This document shows positions 49,597 to 59,697 of a DNA stretch of 64,000 nucleotides, piece after piece. The stretch is taken from positions 310,001 to 374,000 of the forward strand of contig NZ_BMES01000001.1 of assembly GCF_014636935.1 (NCBI RefSeq). The letters run 5' to 3'. The notes under the pieces are model-generated. The model did not search any database. It saw only the letters and a program-made list of their open reading frames with translations, and was not told the origin of the DNA. Both the position numbers and the translations under genes were made by a program. Each line of letters begins with the position of its first letter. Positions within the stretch are counted from its first letter, which is position 1. This DNA is from Alsobacter metallidurans. Lineage in GTDB: Bacteria > Pseudomonadota > Alphaproteobacteria > Rhizobiales > Beijerinckiaceae.

Positions 49597-51096
49597 TTAC
49601 GCGACCTTGCGCGGCACCAGCCGCTCGGAGGCCAGCGCCTGCTGCGCGCCGGACTCGCCGGACTCGTGGTACTCGGCGTCCTCGTTGACGTCCCAGATGT
49701 CGTAGAGGCGCTCGCCGGTCAGGATGTTGCGGACCGTCAGCATGGCGGTCATCATCGCGTGGTCCTGGTTGTTGTACTTGTGCATGCCGTTTCGGCCGAC
49801 AAGATGCAGCGTCGGGAAGCGCGTCTCGAGATCGAGCCGCACCAGGCCGACATGCTCCTTGTAGTCGTCGTCATAGACCGGGTAGGCCTTGGCCTGCCGC
49901 ACCACGCAGGCGTCCACCACCTCATCCTCGCGCACCAGGCCGATCTTGGCGATCTCGGCCTTGGCGAGCGCGATCAGCTCCTCGTCCGGGGCCGCCCACA
50001 CGCCGTCGCCCTCGAAGCAGAAATATTCGAGGCCGAGGCAGGCGAGGTTGGGGTCCGGCACCATCTCGGGCGACCAGGAGCGGAAGTTCTGGATGCGGCC
50101 GACCTTCACGGACGGGTCGTGGATGTAGATCCAGTTGTCCGGGAACAGGTCCTGGCGCGTCGTGATCAACGCGACGGTGAGGAAGTCGCGGTAGCGCAGC
50201 GCCCGGGCGCTGAACAGCGATATCGGCGTCGGCTTGATGGCGTTGGTCAGCTCGGTGATCGGGGCGGACGAGATCACGTGGTCGGCCGTGAAGGTCTCGA
50301 CGGAGCCGTCGCCGCGCGTGGCCGTCACGGTCCACAGCCGGGCGTTCTCGTCCCACTCCATGGAGGCGAGCGAGCGATCCATCAGGATCTCGCCGCCCTG
50401 CTCGCGCGTCTTGCGCGCCGCCGCGTCCCACATCATGCCGGGACCCTTGCGGGGATACTGGAACGACTCGATCAGAGTCTTGATGACCTCGCCGTCCTTC
50501 TGCTTCGGCTTGCCCCGGAAGGTGCGGGTCAGCGCATTCATGACGGCCGAGCCGAGGCTCAGGCCCTTGATGCGCTGGGCGGCCCAGTCCGCCGAGATCT
50601 CGTCGCAGGACATGCCCCACACCTTCTCGGTGTAGGTTTTGAAGAAGATTGAGAACAGCCGCTCGCCAAACGCGTTGCGCACCCACTGGTGGAACGTGCG
50701 GGGGTTCTCGATGGGCCGCAGCTTGGCCAGCCCGTAGCTCGCCATGCACAGCGCGCTCTGGAACACGCCAAGGTTCCAGAGGGCCTCGAAGGCTTTCAGC
50801 GGATACGAGTAGAGCTTGCCCTTGTAGTAGATGCGCGAGATGCGCGGCCGCTCGATGAAGTCGTCCGGCAGGATCTCCTTCCAGAGATCGACCACCTCTT
50901 TTGCCTTGGAGAAAAAGCGGTGGCCGCCGATGTCGAACAGGAAGCCCTTGTAGTTCACCGTGCGGCTGATGCCGCCCACCATCGTGGGGTCGCGCTCCAG
51001 CACTGTGACGCTGCGCCCTTCCTTGGTGAGCAGGTAGGAGGCTGTCAGGCCGGCCGGGCCGGCGCCGACGATAAGAACTTCGCTGTGCTGCGGCAT
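49597..51096 (-). CDS. FAD-dependent oxidoreductase (UDP-galactopyranose mutase/amine-oxidase fold)
   Basis: 499 residues. N-terminal dinucleotide-binding motif VLIVGAGPAGLTASYLL, then GGISRT and IGGHRFFSK, the flavin-binding signature of the protoporphyrinogen oxidase/UDP-galactopyranose-mutase group. C-terminal NGMHKYNNQDHAM is conserved in this family. It is next to a GtrA-like gene and a GT-C-like gene, so a role in surface-sugar or lipid-linked metabolism is plausible but not shown. Confidence 0.75.
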   Translation of the reverse strand: MPQHSEVLIVGAGPAGLTASYLLTKEGRSVTVLERDPTMVGGISRTVNYKGFLFDIGGHRFFSKAKEVVDLWKEILPDDFIERPRISRIYYKGKLYSYPLKAFEALWNLGVFQSALCMASYGLAKLRPIENPRTFHQWVRNAFGERLFSIFFKTYTEKVWGMSCDEISADWAAQRIKGLSLGSAVMNALTRTFRGKPKQKDGEVIKTLIESFQYPRKGPGMMWDAAARKTREQGGEILMDRSLASMEWDENARLWTVTATRGDGSVETFTADHVISSAPITELTNAIKPTPISLFSARALRYRDFLTVALITTRQDLFPDNWIYIHDPSVKVGRIQNFRSWSPEMVPDPNLACLGLEYFCFEGDGVWAAPDEELIALAKAEIAKIGLVREDEVVDACVVRQAKAYPVYDDDYKEHVGLVRLDLETRFPTLHLVGRNGMHKYNNQDHAMMTAMLTVRNILTGERLYDIWDVNEDAEYHESGESGAQQALASERLVPRKVA

Positions 51097-51113
51097 GGAA
51101 TGAACCTCGGAAA

Positions 51114-51620
51114 TCAAGAAACGGCCCGAGCGGGCTTGAATGCGTAGAAGCGATGGCCGGCGAAGCCCGCGAAGGCAGCGAGCCCGGCCCCGGCCAACAG
51201 GGCGAAGAGCCGCGGCAGCGTGGGAACCGAGTAGACGATCGACAGGAACACCGCGTAGCTGAAGCCCTGCGCCATCAGGGCGACGGCCGCGTAGCGCACC
51301 GCCTCGGCGACCTGCCGGCGACCGCTCGCCGCGAAGGTGACGCTGCGGTTGAGGCGCCAGGTCACCATCGTGGCGGCCAGCAGCGACAGGGCGCGTGATA
51401 GCTCGGGAGCCACATGCGCATGGTCGAGCGCCGAAAAAATCGACGCGTCGACCGCGAGGCCGACGACGCCCACGCTCAGAAACTTCGCGAACCCCTGGGC
51501 GAGAGGGTGAGCCAGGAGCGAGGAAAGGCGCGGACCGACAAACCGCGCCGCGAACGTCTCCCGCGGGGGGGCGGCGCCGAGCGCGATGGAAGTACGCGCC
51601 AGTGCTGTTGCTTCCTGCAT
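51114..51620 (-). CDS. GtrA-family membrane protein
   Basis: 168 residues, four membrane helices, with the family start KFLSVGVVGLAVDASIFSAL and a C-terminal FAGHRFYAF. GtrA proteins move or anchor undecaprenyl-linked glucose in O-antigen modification. 17 bases upstream (on its strand) of the FAD gene, so probably one unit. Confidence 0.82.
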   Translation of the reverse strand: MQEATALARTSIALGAAPPRETFAARFVGPRLSSLLAHPLAQGFAKFLSVGVVGLAVDASIFSALDHAHVAPELSRALSLLAATMVTWRLNRSVTFAASGRRQVAEAVRYAAVALMAQGFSYAVFLSIVYSVPTLPRLFALLAGAGLAAFAGFAGHRFYAFKPARAVS

Positions 51621-51808
51621 GCAAACGCCCTTCTTGGCCCGGCAGTGGTCCAGCGACCCATTCCCGACCTTTCTAGAAGGCAAGCTTGGAATTTTCGGTA
51701 AACGGACCCGCGCGTTCCTGCGCCATCTCGATCGCGAGAGCGCACGCGCTTAACGGAGATGAAATTCAATCCCGGTAGACCTGCAGGCGTTGTTTGCAGG
51801 ACTTTTCA

Positions 51809-53590
51809 ATGACCGACCTCAGCCACGCCGCCCCCCGGAGGTCAGCGGAAGGCCTGCTTGGGAACGGGGCCGTGATGGTTCTGTTCTGCTGGGCCCTCGC
51901 TGCGGCCATGCGCTTCGGCTCGGTGGACCATGTCGGCATCCGGTTCAACGACACCGATGATGCGAGCCGTCTCTCTCAGGTCCGAGACCTCCTCAACGGC
52001 CAGGGTTGGTTCGATCTCGTCCAGCACAGGCTCGATCCCGCATTCCCGGTCCCGATGCATTGGTCGCGCCTCGTCGACGCGCCGATCGCGATATTGATCC
52101 TCTTCTGTGAACGGTTCACGGACGTCGCGGCGGCCGAGCGCCTGGCCATGACGGTCTGGCCCTTGATCGTCCTGCTCGCCGCGATGGCTGCAGTCTGGTC
52201 GGTTGCCGTCCGGATCGGCGGCGTGCTCGCGGGCGCGCCTGCCGTGTTGCTGCTGGCCTTTGGGCTGTCGGTGCTTTGGCAATTCGACCCTGGGCGGATC
52301 GATCACCACAACGTTCAGGTCGTCCTGTCGCTGCTTATGTTCGCGGCCGTTTTCGGCCAGTCACGCAGGGCCGGCGCCCTGGCGGGGCTCATCTGCGCCC
52401 TGATGCTCGCCATCGGGCTCGAAACCATCCTGCTGTTGGCGAGCGCGAGCTTGGCGGCGGTATATCGCTGCCTGATGGAGCCGCAATCGCGCACATGGGC
52501 GAGGGCGTTCGGGACCTCTCTTGCGGCCGGCGGCATAGGTCTGATGCTCACGACCGTGCCGCCCGCATTGTGGCAGGTCGGCGTCTGCGATTCGCTCTCG
52601 GCCAATTACGCGGCGCTCGCCGTTCTGGGCGGCGGTGGTCTTGCGCTCGTAGCGTCGGCCGATCTGCGCCATCGCCGGATGTGGATGGGTGGCGTCGCCG
52701 CCGTCTCGGTCGTGGTCTTCGGCTGGATTGAGCCTGCCTGCCTTCGCGGACCTTTCGGCCAGGTGGACCCGCGCCTCTGGCCGATTTGGCTGGACCATGT
52801 CGAAGAAATGAAGAGCGTCTGGAAAGCGCTTGGACCAGACCTGACCTCGATCACAGCCATGCTCTCCGGGCCTGTGCTGGCGCTCGGGGCGAGCTTGTTC
52901 CTTCTTCGGCTGCCCGAAATGCGGCGAAGCCCGGCGTATTGGGCTTATGTCGCCTCGTTCTCGGCGTCATTCGCGATCGGCTGTTTTCAGATCCGAACCC
53001 TGTTCTACGCCAACATGTTGGCGATCCCGCTGATCGCCGCCGCCATCGCGCTGGTGTGCAGGATGGCGGCCGACACAGGCCGATCCGCCATTCTGGTCTT
53101 GGTCGCCGCCGTCCTGGCGACCAACAATTCCAGCGTCGTGCTCGCGGCCGTCTCGCTCCTGCCGCAGGCGCCTGCCAAAGCGGTCGCAACCCAAAGCGAC
53201 GAACGCTCCCGCGCCTGCATGGACTTGCGGGAATACGCCGGGCTCGCCCGCGAACCGGCCGCCCTGGTGTTGAGCACCCTCGACATGGGCCCCTTTATCT
53301 TGGCGGCGTCGCCTCACGCCGTGATGTCGGCGCCCTATCACCGCCAGGCGACCGGCATTCTCGACGGACACCGCATTCTGGCGGCGGCTCCCGATGAGGC
53401 GTTCGCCTTGCTGAAGGCGCGGGGGATCAGCCTTGTCGCGCTGTGCTCACGCTCGCCTCACAATGCGCTCTATGCGAGCATGGCGCCGAACGGACTGCAA
53501 AGCCGACTCACGCGCGGCGAAGCGGTCGATGGGCTGCAGCCTCTCGAAACGCGCGGCGTGGTCCGCGTCTTCCGGGTGGCCGCGCCCTGA
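51809..53590 (+). CDS. Multi-pass membrane protein, GT-C glycosyltransferase-like
   Basis: 593 residues, about eleven membrane helices. A first loop has NDTDDASRL with two acidic residues, and GRIDHHNVQ follows in a later loop; this layout resembles GT-C transferases (STT3/PMT types). The soluble C-terminal part has no known motif. It might attach a sugar on the periplasmic side. The divergent neighbours (GtrA and FAD gene) support a polysaccharide role. Function inferred. Confidence 0.5.
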   Translation: MTDLSHAAPRRSAEGLLGNGAVMVLFCWALAAAMRFGSVDHVGIRFNDTDDASRLSQVRDLLNGQGWFDLVQHRLDPAFPVPMHWSRLVDAPIAILILFCERFTDVAAAERLAMTVWPLIVLLAAMAAVWSVAVRIGGVLAGAPAVLLLAFGLSVLWQFDPGRIDHHNVQVVLSLLMFAAVFGQSRRAGALAGLICALMLAIGLETILLLASASLAAVYRCLMEPQSRTWARAFGTSLAAGGIGLMLTTVPPALWQVGVCDSLSANYAALAVLGGGGLALVASADLRHRRMWMGGVAAVSVVVFGWIEPACLRGPFGQVDPRLWPIWLDHVEEMKSVWKALGPDLTSITAMLSGPVLALGASLFLLRLPEMRRSPAYWAYVASFSASFAIGCFQIRTLFYANMLAIPLIAAAIALVCRMAADTGRSAILVLVAAVLATNNSSVVLAAVSLLPQAPAKAVATQSDERSRACMDLREYAGLAREPAALVLSTLDMGPFILAASPHAVMSAPYHRQATGILDGHRILAAAPDEAFALLKARGISLVALCSRSPHNALYASMAPNGLQSRLTRGEAVDGLQPLETRGVVRVFRVAAP

Positions 53591-53618
53591 ACGGCCGAAC
53601 AGGCCTTTGGAGCGTCCC

Positions 53619-54473
53619 ATGCGCCTGCTCGTGCTGATCGCCGCAAGCGTTTCCGTGCTGCCTCTTGCAACCCCCGCCCGCGCCGAGCCGCCCGCCAAGG
53701 AGCTCTTCGGCGCGGTCACCCGCCCGGCCGACATGCCCTCCCGGGTGCTCGGGTTCTACGCCAAGGGTTGCCTCGCCGGGGCCGAGGCGCTGCCGGTGGA
53801 CGGCCCAGCCTGGCAGGTGATGCGCCTGTCGCGCAACCGCGCCTGGGGACACCCGGCGCTGATCAACTTTCTTGAAAAATTCGCCCGCGAGGTCCCGCGC
53901 GTCAACGGCTGGCCCGGCATCCTGGTCGGCGACATCGCCCAGCCCCGCGGCGGGCCAATGAAGACCGGCCACGCCTCGCACCAGATCGGCCTCGACGCAG
54001 ACGTCTGGCTCACGCCGATGCCGAACCGTCCGCTGTCGCGCGCCGAGCGCGAAGACATGGCCGCCGCCGACATGGTGCGAGACGACAAGCTCGACGTGTC
54101 GCAGAACTGGACCAAGGGCCAGCACGCCCTGATCAAGGCCGCCGCGCAGAAGTCGCAGGTGGAGCGCATCTTCGTGAACGCGGCTATCAAGAAGGCGCTG
54201 TGCCGGGAAGCGACTGGTGACCGCAGCTGGCTGCAGCGGGTCCGGCCCATGTACGGCCACAACTGGCACATGCATATCCGCATGGCGTGCCCGGCCGGGG
54301 AGGCGGACTGCCAGTCGCAGGATCCCGTTCCGGCCGGCGAGGGCTGCGGCAAGGAGCTCGACTACTGGTTCTCGGACGCCGTGCTGCACCCGCGCCCCGG
54401 CGGCAAACCCAAGCCGCCTATGGAAATGTCGGCGCTTCCGAACGCCTGCCGGGCGGTGCTGAACGCACCTTGA
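53619..54473 (+). CDS. mepA: Penicillin-insensitive murein endopeptidase MepA
   Basis: 284 residues. Signal peptide MRLLVLIAASVSVLPLATPARA, then the LAS metallopeptidase core: GRP-like SRNRAWGHP, GPMKTGHASHQIGLDADVWL (His/Asp zinc ligands) and GHNWHMHIRMACP. Cleaves D-Ala-meso-DAP cross-links in the periplasm. It starts 28 bases after the GT-C gene. Confidence 0.92.
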   Translation: MRLLVLIAASVSVLPLATPARAEPPAKELFGAVTRPADMPSRVLGFYAKGCLAGAEALPVDGPAWQVMRLSRNRAWGHPALINFLEKFAREVPRVNGWPGILVGDIAQPRGGPMKTGHASHQIGLDADVWLTPMPNRPLSRAEREDMAAADMVRDDKLDVSQNWTKGQHALIKAAAQKSQVERIFVNAAIKKALCREATGDRSWLQRVRPMYGHNWHMHIRMACPAGEADCQSQDPVPAGEGCGKELDYWFSDAVLHPRPGGKPKPPMEMSALPNACRAVLNAP

Positions 54474-54497
54474 GGCCCGGGGGCGAGAGCGGACGGA

Positions 54498-55001
54498 TCA
54501 GTGTCCCTTAGAGTCGCCCGCGATCTTGTCCGTCATCGCCAAGACGATGCCCGAGCCGACGAAGACGAGGTGGATGATCACGTACCACATCAGCTCGCGA
54601 TCGCTGATGTTCTTGACGTTCATGAAGGCTTTGAGCAGCTGGATCGCCGAGATGGCGACGATCGACGACAGGAGCTTCAGCTTCAGTCCGGTAAAGTCGA
54701 TCTTGCTCATCCAGTCGGGCCAGTCCGCATGCGCGGAGGCGTCGATCTTGGACACGAAGTTCTCGTAGCCCGAAAAGATCACGATCACGATCAGCGAACC
54801 CGTGAAGGTGAGGTCGATCAGCGCCAGGACGCCCAGGATCACGTCCGACTCGGTGGAAGACGGAATGTTCAGCACGAAGTGCCAAATCTCCTGAAGCGTC
54901 TTGACCAGCAGGGCCGCGAGGCTGAACACCAGCGCTACGTAGAAGGGCGCGAGCATCCAGCGGCTCGCAAACAGGAAACGCTCCAAAAGCCGCTCGACCA
55001 A
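54498..55001 (-). CDS. YqhA/UPF0114 membrane protein
   Basis: 167 residues from TTG 55001 (VERLLERFLFASRW), with AGGGGG about six bases ahead. Three to four membrane helices; DLTFTGSLIVIVIFSGYENF is the family core. Unknown function. A longer frame goes to 55367 but overlaps msrA. Confidence 0.85.
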   Translation of the reverse strand: MVERLLERFLFASRWMLAPFYVALVFSLAALLVKTLQEIWHFVLNIPSSTESDVILGVLALIDLTFTGSLIVIVIFSGYENFVSKIDASAHADWPDWMSKIDFTGLKLKLLSSIVAISAIQLLKAFMNVKNISDRELMWYVIIHLVFVGSGIVLAMTDKIAGDSKGH

Positions 55002-55060
55002 ACCTGCCCCCTCAACTGGCAGCGAGCGCAAAATGCGCCCGCCGTATGCGTCGCCGCCGC

Positions 55061-55717
55061 TCAGGCCGCCGTCACGCCCGTGCCGATCGGGCACGCGACG
55101 CCCGTTCCGCCCAGGCCGCAATAGCCCATCGGGTTCTTCGCCAGGTATTGCTGGTGATAGTCCTCGGCGAAATAGAACGGCCCACCGTCCACGATCTCGC
55201 TCGTGATCGGCCCGTAGCCGTTTTGCGACAGCACGCGTCCATAGGCAAGCTTGGAGGCCTCCGCGGCGGCGCGCTGCGCGGGCGTCGTCGGGTATACGCC
55301 GGACCGGTACTGCGTGCCCACGTCGTTGCCCTGCCGCATGCCCTGCGTCGGGTCGTGGCTTTCCCAAAACGTTTGCAGCAGCGTGTCGAAGCTGATCACG
55401 CCCGGATCATAAACGACCAGCACCGCCTCGGTGTGGCCTGTCATGCCCGAGCAGGTCTCCTCGTAAGTCGGGTTGGGGGTGACGCCGCCTACATAGCCAA
55501 CTGCCGTCACCCAAACGCCGGGCAATTGCCAGAACTTGCGCTCGGCGCCCCAGAAGCAGCCCAGCGCGAAAATTGCGGTCTCGAAACCGGCCGGGTAAGG
55601 GCCTTTCAGCGGGTTGCCGTTGACGAAATGAGTTTCCGCGGTGCGCAGCGGCGTCGCCCGCCCGGGCAGCGCCTCGGCGGCGGTGGGCAGGGCCGTCTTC
55701 TTGCGGAATGCGAACAT
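55061..55717 (-). CDS. msrA: Peptide methionine sulfoxide reductase A
   Basis: 218 residues. Repairs S-methionine sulfoxide. Active site GCFWG with catalytic Cys54, [13 protein letters not shown] and the conserved GTQYRS are present. C-terminal Cys residues (YCGLGG and ACPIG) probably resolve the disulfide. Confidence 0.95.
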   Translation of the reverse strand: MFAFRKKTALPTAAEALPGRATPLRTAETHFVNGNPLKGPYPAGFETAIFALGCFWGAERKFWQLPGVWVTAVGYVGGVTPNPTYEETCSGMTGHTEAVLVVYDPGVISFDTLLQTFWESHDPTQGMRQGNDVGTQYRSGVYPTTPAQRAAAEASKLAYGRVLSQNGYGPITSEIVDGGPFYFAEDYHQQYLAKNPMGYCGLGGTGVACPIGTGVTAA

Positions 55718-55797
55718 GGGGGAACCTCGCTCCGATTGCGATCAGCCCCCAATGTGGGGTTTCACCCCCGAAAACGCGAGGGCGCGAAAACGTCACA

Positions 55798-56118
55798 TCA
55801 GGCGCGCGCGTCGTAGCCGATGGGCTGCTCGGGCTCCAACGCCAGCCAGACGAACAGCAACCCCACGCACAACAGCGCCAGGGTCAGGGGCGCCCGCATC
55901 AGCAATGCGCCGCCATTGTCCCACAAGGTGAGCTGGCTCCGCCCCAGCAGCCCCTGCAGCCAACCCTGCGCGGCTGGCGCGAACCGGTCCAGCGCGGCTC
56001 CGATGGAGGTCAGGGTGAGCGCCGAGGACGCAATGGAGCGCGTTCCGTCCACGGCGGCGCTGACGAATGCCCCGGCCAGCGCCAGGTACCCGAGCACGCG
56101 GATCAGAAAGCGAATCAT
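55798..56118 (-). CDS. Small hypothetical membrane protein
   Basis: 106 residues, two predicted membrane helices (residues ~8-30 and ~78-95), starting MIRFLIRVLGYLALAG. No family recognised; similar small proteins are frequent in Hyphomicrobiales. Confidence 0.6.
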   Translation of the reverse strand: MIRFLIRVLGYLALAGAFVSAAVDGTRSIASSALTLTSIGAALDRFAPAAQGWLQGLLGRSQLTLWDNGGALLMRAPLTLALLCVGLLFVWLALEPEQPIGYDARA

Positions 56119-56290
56119 CGAAGGCTCCTCGCCAGCCCGGCCGCCGCGAATGGGCTGCTCCCAAGGGCTACCCGCCGCCGGCCCCCAACGCAACCCGCGA
56201 CACGGACCCCTGGTTTCCGATCGCCGTTCCAATCGCCTTGCATCCGGGCGCACGATGATCTAGGAGCCTCCCCTGCGCCGCAACGCGCAC

Positions 56291-56380
56291 GGAGGGGTGG
56301 CCGAGTGGTTGAAGGCGCACGCCTGGAAAGTGTGTATACGGGAAACCGTATCGCGGGTTCGAATCCCGCTCCCTCCGCCA
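56291..56380 (+). tRNA. tRNA-Ser (anticodon GGA)
   Basis: 90 bases including encoded CCA. Acceptor GGAGGGG/CCCTCC-type pairing, anticodon loop CTGGAAA with GGA at 56325-56327, long variable arm, and T arm GCGGG-TTCGAAT-CCCGC. Reads UCC/UCU codons. Confidence 0.96.
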
Positions 56381-56499
56381 CTACCGCCCGCCGGGGCGAA
56401 TTTGCGCTCCGCCTTCGTGACGATGCGCAGCGTCTCGCCAAGGCGGTAGACGCGTCCGAAGAAACCCACAGTCGCCGTAGCCGCTTCAGAGGAAGAACC

Positions 56500-56730
56500 A
56501 TGATCGATCGTCCTCGTCGCGGCGTTGATCCGTTCAAGGCCGCCAACGCGGTTTTCAAGCCAAAGGACGCGGAGGCGACGCCTGCGCCGGTCGCAAAGCC
56601 CGTGGCGCCGCGCGCCAAGGAGACCGTGTCGCTGCGGCTGGATGGCGACGTGCTCGCGCATTACCAGGAGGACGGGCCCGGCTGGCAGGACCGCATCAAC
56701 GACGCGCTCCGCAAGCAGGCCGGCCTCTAG
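56500..56730 (+). CDS. BrnA-like antitoxin family protein (orphan)
   Basis: 76 residues. The C-terminal half reads [30 protein letters not shown], matching BrnA-type ribbon-helix-helix antitoxins. GGAAG precedes the ATG. The usual upstream BrnT toxin is absent; upstream is tRNA-Ser. It may be a solitary regulator. Confidence 0.75.
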   Translation: MIDRPRRGVDPFKAANAVFKPKDAEATPAPVAKPVAPRAKETVSLRLDGDVLAHYQEDGPGWQDRINDALRKQAGL

Positions 56731-56743
56731 TTCGGGCCGGCGC

Positions 56744-57697
56744 TCAGGCCGCGCCGACGCGCTTCCACACCAGGATGGCGGCCGCGAGATCTTCCAGCGA
56801 CGCGCCGACTGACTTGAAGAACGTGATCTCGTCGTCGCGCGTCCGGCCGGGATGGCGGCCCGATGCAAGGTCGTGAAGGTCGGCGCGGATGTCGGCGGTC
56901 GTGATCACGCCGGCCGCGATGGGCTGGGCGAGGTCGCCGCCCTCCTTCAGGGCGCCGCCGCGCGTGTCGCAGAACAGGGTGGCCCGGCGTACGACGTCGT
57001 CGTCGGTTTCCCGCATCGACGGTTTGAATGCGCCGGCGCAGTCCACGTGAGCGCCGGTCTTAAGCCAAGCGCCGCGAACCAGCGCGGTTTCGCTGAGCGT
57101 GGCGCAGGACACGATGTCGGCCTCACGCACGGCGGCTTCGAGATCCGAGACGGCGCGCACGGGCAGGCCCGCTTCGCCGAGTTCGCGCGCGAGAGCCTGC
57201 GCCCGCTCGGGGCGATGATTCCAGAGCGCGATGTCGCCGAGCCTGCGTTCGGCCGCATGGGCGCGGATGAAGAAGGGCGCCAGCGCCCCGGCGCCCACCA
57301 TCACCATGTGGGCGGCGTCCTTCCGGGCGAGGCTGCGCGCCGCCAGCGCGGACGCCGCGGCCGTGCGCCAGGCGGTCAGGCGCGTCCCGTCGATAATGGC
57401 GCGCGGCTCGCCCGTCGCGCCATCCATCAGCATGTAGGAGCCCAGCACGGCCGGCATCCCGCGCGCGCCGTTCTGCGGAAACACCGTGACGATTTTCGCG
57501 CCCAGAAAAGCCTCGGCCGCGGACGGCCCCGTCCAGGCCGGCATCAGCAGCAGCGTGCCTGAGCCACCGTGCCGCTCGACCTCGTGGTGATGGCGAACCG
57601 GCGCGACGATGTCGGAGCGGAACGCCTCCGCGAGCGCGTCCGCCACCGATGAGGGATCAAGGACGCGATCGACCTCGTCGGCGGACACGAATTGCAT
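56744..57697 (-). CDS. Ornithine cyclodeaminase/mu-crystallin family protein
   Basis: 317 residues. NAD-binding fold with [16 protein letters not shown] and family features [17 protein letters not shown] and [13 protein letters not shown]. Family members act on ornithine, alanine or imines; the reaction here is unknown. Ends 14 bases from the convergent BrnA-like gene. Confidence 0.85.
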   Translation of the reverse strand: MQFVSADEVDRVLDPSSVADALAEAFRSDIVAPVRHHHEVERHGGSGTLLLMPAWTGPSAAEAFLGAKIVTVFPQNGARGMPAVLGSYMLMDGATGEPRAIIDGTRLTAWRTAAASALAARSLARKDAAHMVMVGAGALAPFFIRAHAAERRLGDIALWNHRPERAQALARELGEAGLPVRAVSDLEAAVREADIVSCATLSETALVRGAWLKTGAHVDCAGAFKPSMRETDDDVVRRATLFCDTRGGALKEGGDLAQPIAAGVITTADIRADLHDLASGRHPGRTRDDEITFFKSVGASLEDLAAAILVWKRVGAA

Positions 57698-57730
57698 GGC
57701 GGTTCCGGCGGCAGGAGAAAGGGAGGTCGG

Positions 57731-58069
57731 CTAGTGGATCGCCGATACGGCCGGAAGGGCGCGCGATGCAGGGGCCTCCTCGCGGACGCGTTCGAGTTCG
57801 GCGCGGGTGCGGGCCGCCTCGCGGGCGTGAACCCGCGCGGCCCTGCGATAGCGCATCTGGCCGAACCAGACGCCCATCCCGCCGACAAGCACACCGATCG
57901 CGAGCGTCACGAGCAGCACCAGGAACAAGGGCGGGTTCAACGTCCAGTTCTGGTCGGACCAGCCCAGCGGATCGAGCTGGAGCACCACGGGCGTCTTGTT
58001 GGCCACCGCGAAGACGGTGAGCAGGAGCGCCAGGGGCACGAGCACGAGCGCTTTCAGAAATGTTTTCAT
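57731..58069 (-). CDS. lapA: LapA-domain membrane protein
   Basis: 112 residues, two membrane helices (about 5-22 and 48-66), then a basic coiled segment ending in RAELERVREE. The lipopolysaccharide assembly LapA-type fold helps control LpxC in E. coli. A start 4 codons earlier (58081) is possible. 71 bases downstream of ihfB. Confidence 0.8.
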   Translation of the reverse strand: MKTFLKALVLVPLALLLTVFAVANKTPVVLQLDPLGWSDQNWTLNPPLFLVLLVTLAIGVLVGGMGVWFGQMRYRRAARVHAREAARTRAELERVREEAPASRALPAVSAIH

Positions 58070-58140
58070 CGCATCCGTCAATACAGCTGCAGGCCGTGCG
58101 CGACCCCTTTGGATCGCCGAACGGCCGCGTCATCGTCAGG

Positions 58141-58467
58141 TCAGCCGACGCTCACCTTGCGGGGCGCGGCGGCGCGCGCCGGCGTGGGCTCGCGGTTCAG
58201 GCGGACACGCATTTCCTTGCCCGCCTTGAACACCGGCACGAACTTCTCGGAAACGGGAACGTGCTCCCCCGTGCGGGGGTTGCGGCCCAGCCGCGCATCC
58301 CGCTTCTTGACCGAGAACGCCCCGAAGCCGCGGATTTCGACCCGGTCACCCCGCGTCAGCGCCTGGACGATTTCCTCCAGGATCGCATTCACGACGTTCT
58401 CGGCGTCCCGCTGGTACAGCTCGGGATAGCGCTCGGCGATTTTCTGCACGAGTTCCGACTTGATCAT
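58141..58467 (-). CDS. ihfB: Integration host factor beta subunit
   Basis: 108 residues of the HU/IHF family: [40 protein letters not shown] and VFKAGKEMR. Bends DNA. Its C-terminal basic tail is longer than usual. IHF may be used by the integrase of the element, but that is speculation. Confidence 0.95.
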   Translation of the reverse strand: MIKSELVQKIAERYPELYQRDAENVVNAILEEIVQALTRGDRVEIRGFGAFSVKKRDARLGRNPRTGEHVPVSEKFVPVFKAGKEMRVRLNREPTPARAAAPRKVSVG

Positions 58468-58536
58468 CGGTTCTTCCCTGGTTGCCCGCCAAACGTCATT
58501 TACCGACTATTTGATTGAAAAAACTTCGAAATTATA

Positions 58537-59499
58537 TCATCCACGAGGTTGCCAGACGACCAGCAGCCCGTCAAGGACGGGCGATTGCGCAGAGTGCTCC
58601 ACGGCGCGCAGCAGATTGGCCGCGGTATCGAGCCCGAATGCCCCCGCCACGGCTCCGGCCGCGCTCCACAGGCCGAGCGGGCTGCCGTCCTTCGGCTTCC
58701 AGTCGCGGATCGGCAGGTCCTTGCTGAGCTTCTTCTCGCTTTCGAGCCAGCTCACAGCCTGCTTCTCGCCGCCGATCTCGTCGATCAGCTTGAGCGGCAG
58801 CGCCTGCCGGCCCGTGAACACGCGGCCGTCGGACACGGTCGCGAGGCCGCCGGCGTCCATGCCGCGGCGTTCGGCGACTAGCCCCTTGAACCACCCGTAG
58901 GTATCGGCGATCAGCGCCTCCACGGCGGCCTGCGAGGCCGGCGTCGGCGGCTCGAACGGGCTCGGCGCGGCCTTCAGCGGCGCGGACTTGATGGTCTCCA
59001 TCTTGACCCCGATGGTGTCGAGCAGCTTCACGACGTTCGGAAACTGGAACAGCACCCCGATGGAGCCCACCATGGCGGTCTGGCGCGCCACGATGCGGTC
59101 TGTCGCCAGCGCCGCGATATAGGCGCCCGAGGCCGCGATGCCGTCCACCACCGCGACGGTGGGCTTGGCGGCCGCGAGCTCGCGGATGGCGTCATAAAGC
59201 TCCTCGGAGCCCGAAACCGTGCCGCCGGGACTGTTGATGTTCAGCAGCACGCCCTTCACGGCGTCGGACTTCTGCACCCGCTTCAGGAGATCCAGCGTCT
59301 TGCGGTCGCCGGTGATCAACCCCGAGATCTCGACCCGCGCGAGCTGCGGCGCTCCGGCCACGCCCATCTGGCGACCCGCCACCGCGACGGCGGCGCCCAC
59401 CACGGCCAGGAATACGGCCACGAACGCCAGAACGCGCCAGAAGGTGACCCGCCGCTTGAGGCGACGACGGTCGACGAGATAGTCGGTCTCCGACGACAT
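58537..59499 (-). CDS. sppA: Signal peptide peptidase SppA
   Basis: 320 residues. One N-terminal membrane anchor (about residues 24-44), then the S49 serine peptidase core: LNINSPGGTVSGSEEL, GIAASGAYIAAL (catalytic Ser) and the PLKAAPSPFEP region (catalytic Lys). Digests cleaved signal peptides. It is upstream of ihfB in the same orientation, a usual alphaproteobacterial neighbour. Confidence 0.93.
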   Translation of the reverse strand: MSSETDYLVDRRRLKRRVTFWRVLAFVAVFLAVVGAAVAVAGRQMGVAGAPQLARVEISGLITGDRKTLDLLKRVQKSDAVKGVLLNINSPGGTVSGSEELYDAIRELAAAKPTVAVVDGIAASGAYIAALATDRIVARQTAMVGSIGVLFQFPNVVKLLDTIGVKMETIKSAPLKAAPSPFEPPTPASQAAVEALIADTYGWFKGLVAERRGMDAGGLATVSDGRVFTGRQALPLKLIDEIGGEKQAVSWLESEKKLSKDLPIRDWKPKDGSPLGLWSAAGAVAGAFGLDTAANLLRAVEHSAQSPVLDGLLVVWQPRG

Positions 59500-59697
59500 G
59501 GAGGCGCTCCGCTGTTGTGCCGCCACGGCGGCCCTTTGGTTGTTCGTAGCCCCGCGCCGGCGGGAGGGCAACCGGCTGGGCCGCCGCGGCCGGTTTCGGC
59601 CAGCCGTGGTCGGCCGCGAGGTTGCGTCGCCCCTGGCCCGGCGCTAGTGGTCCGGTGACGCCAGCTTGCCGGCGATCATCACCCAGCAGGAGCCCGG

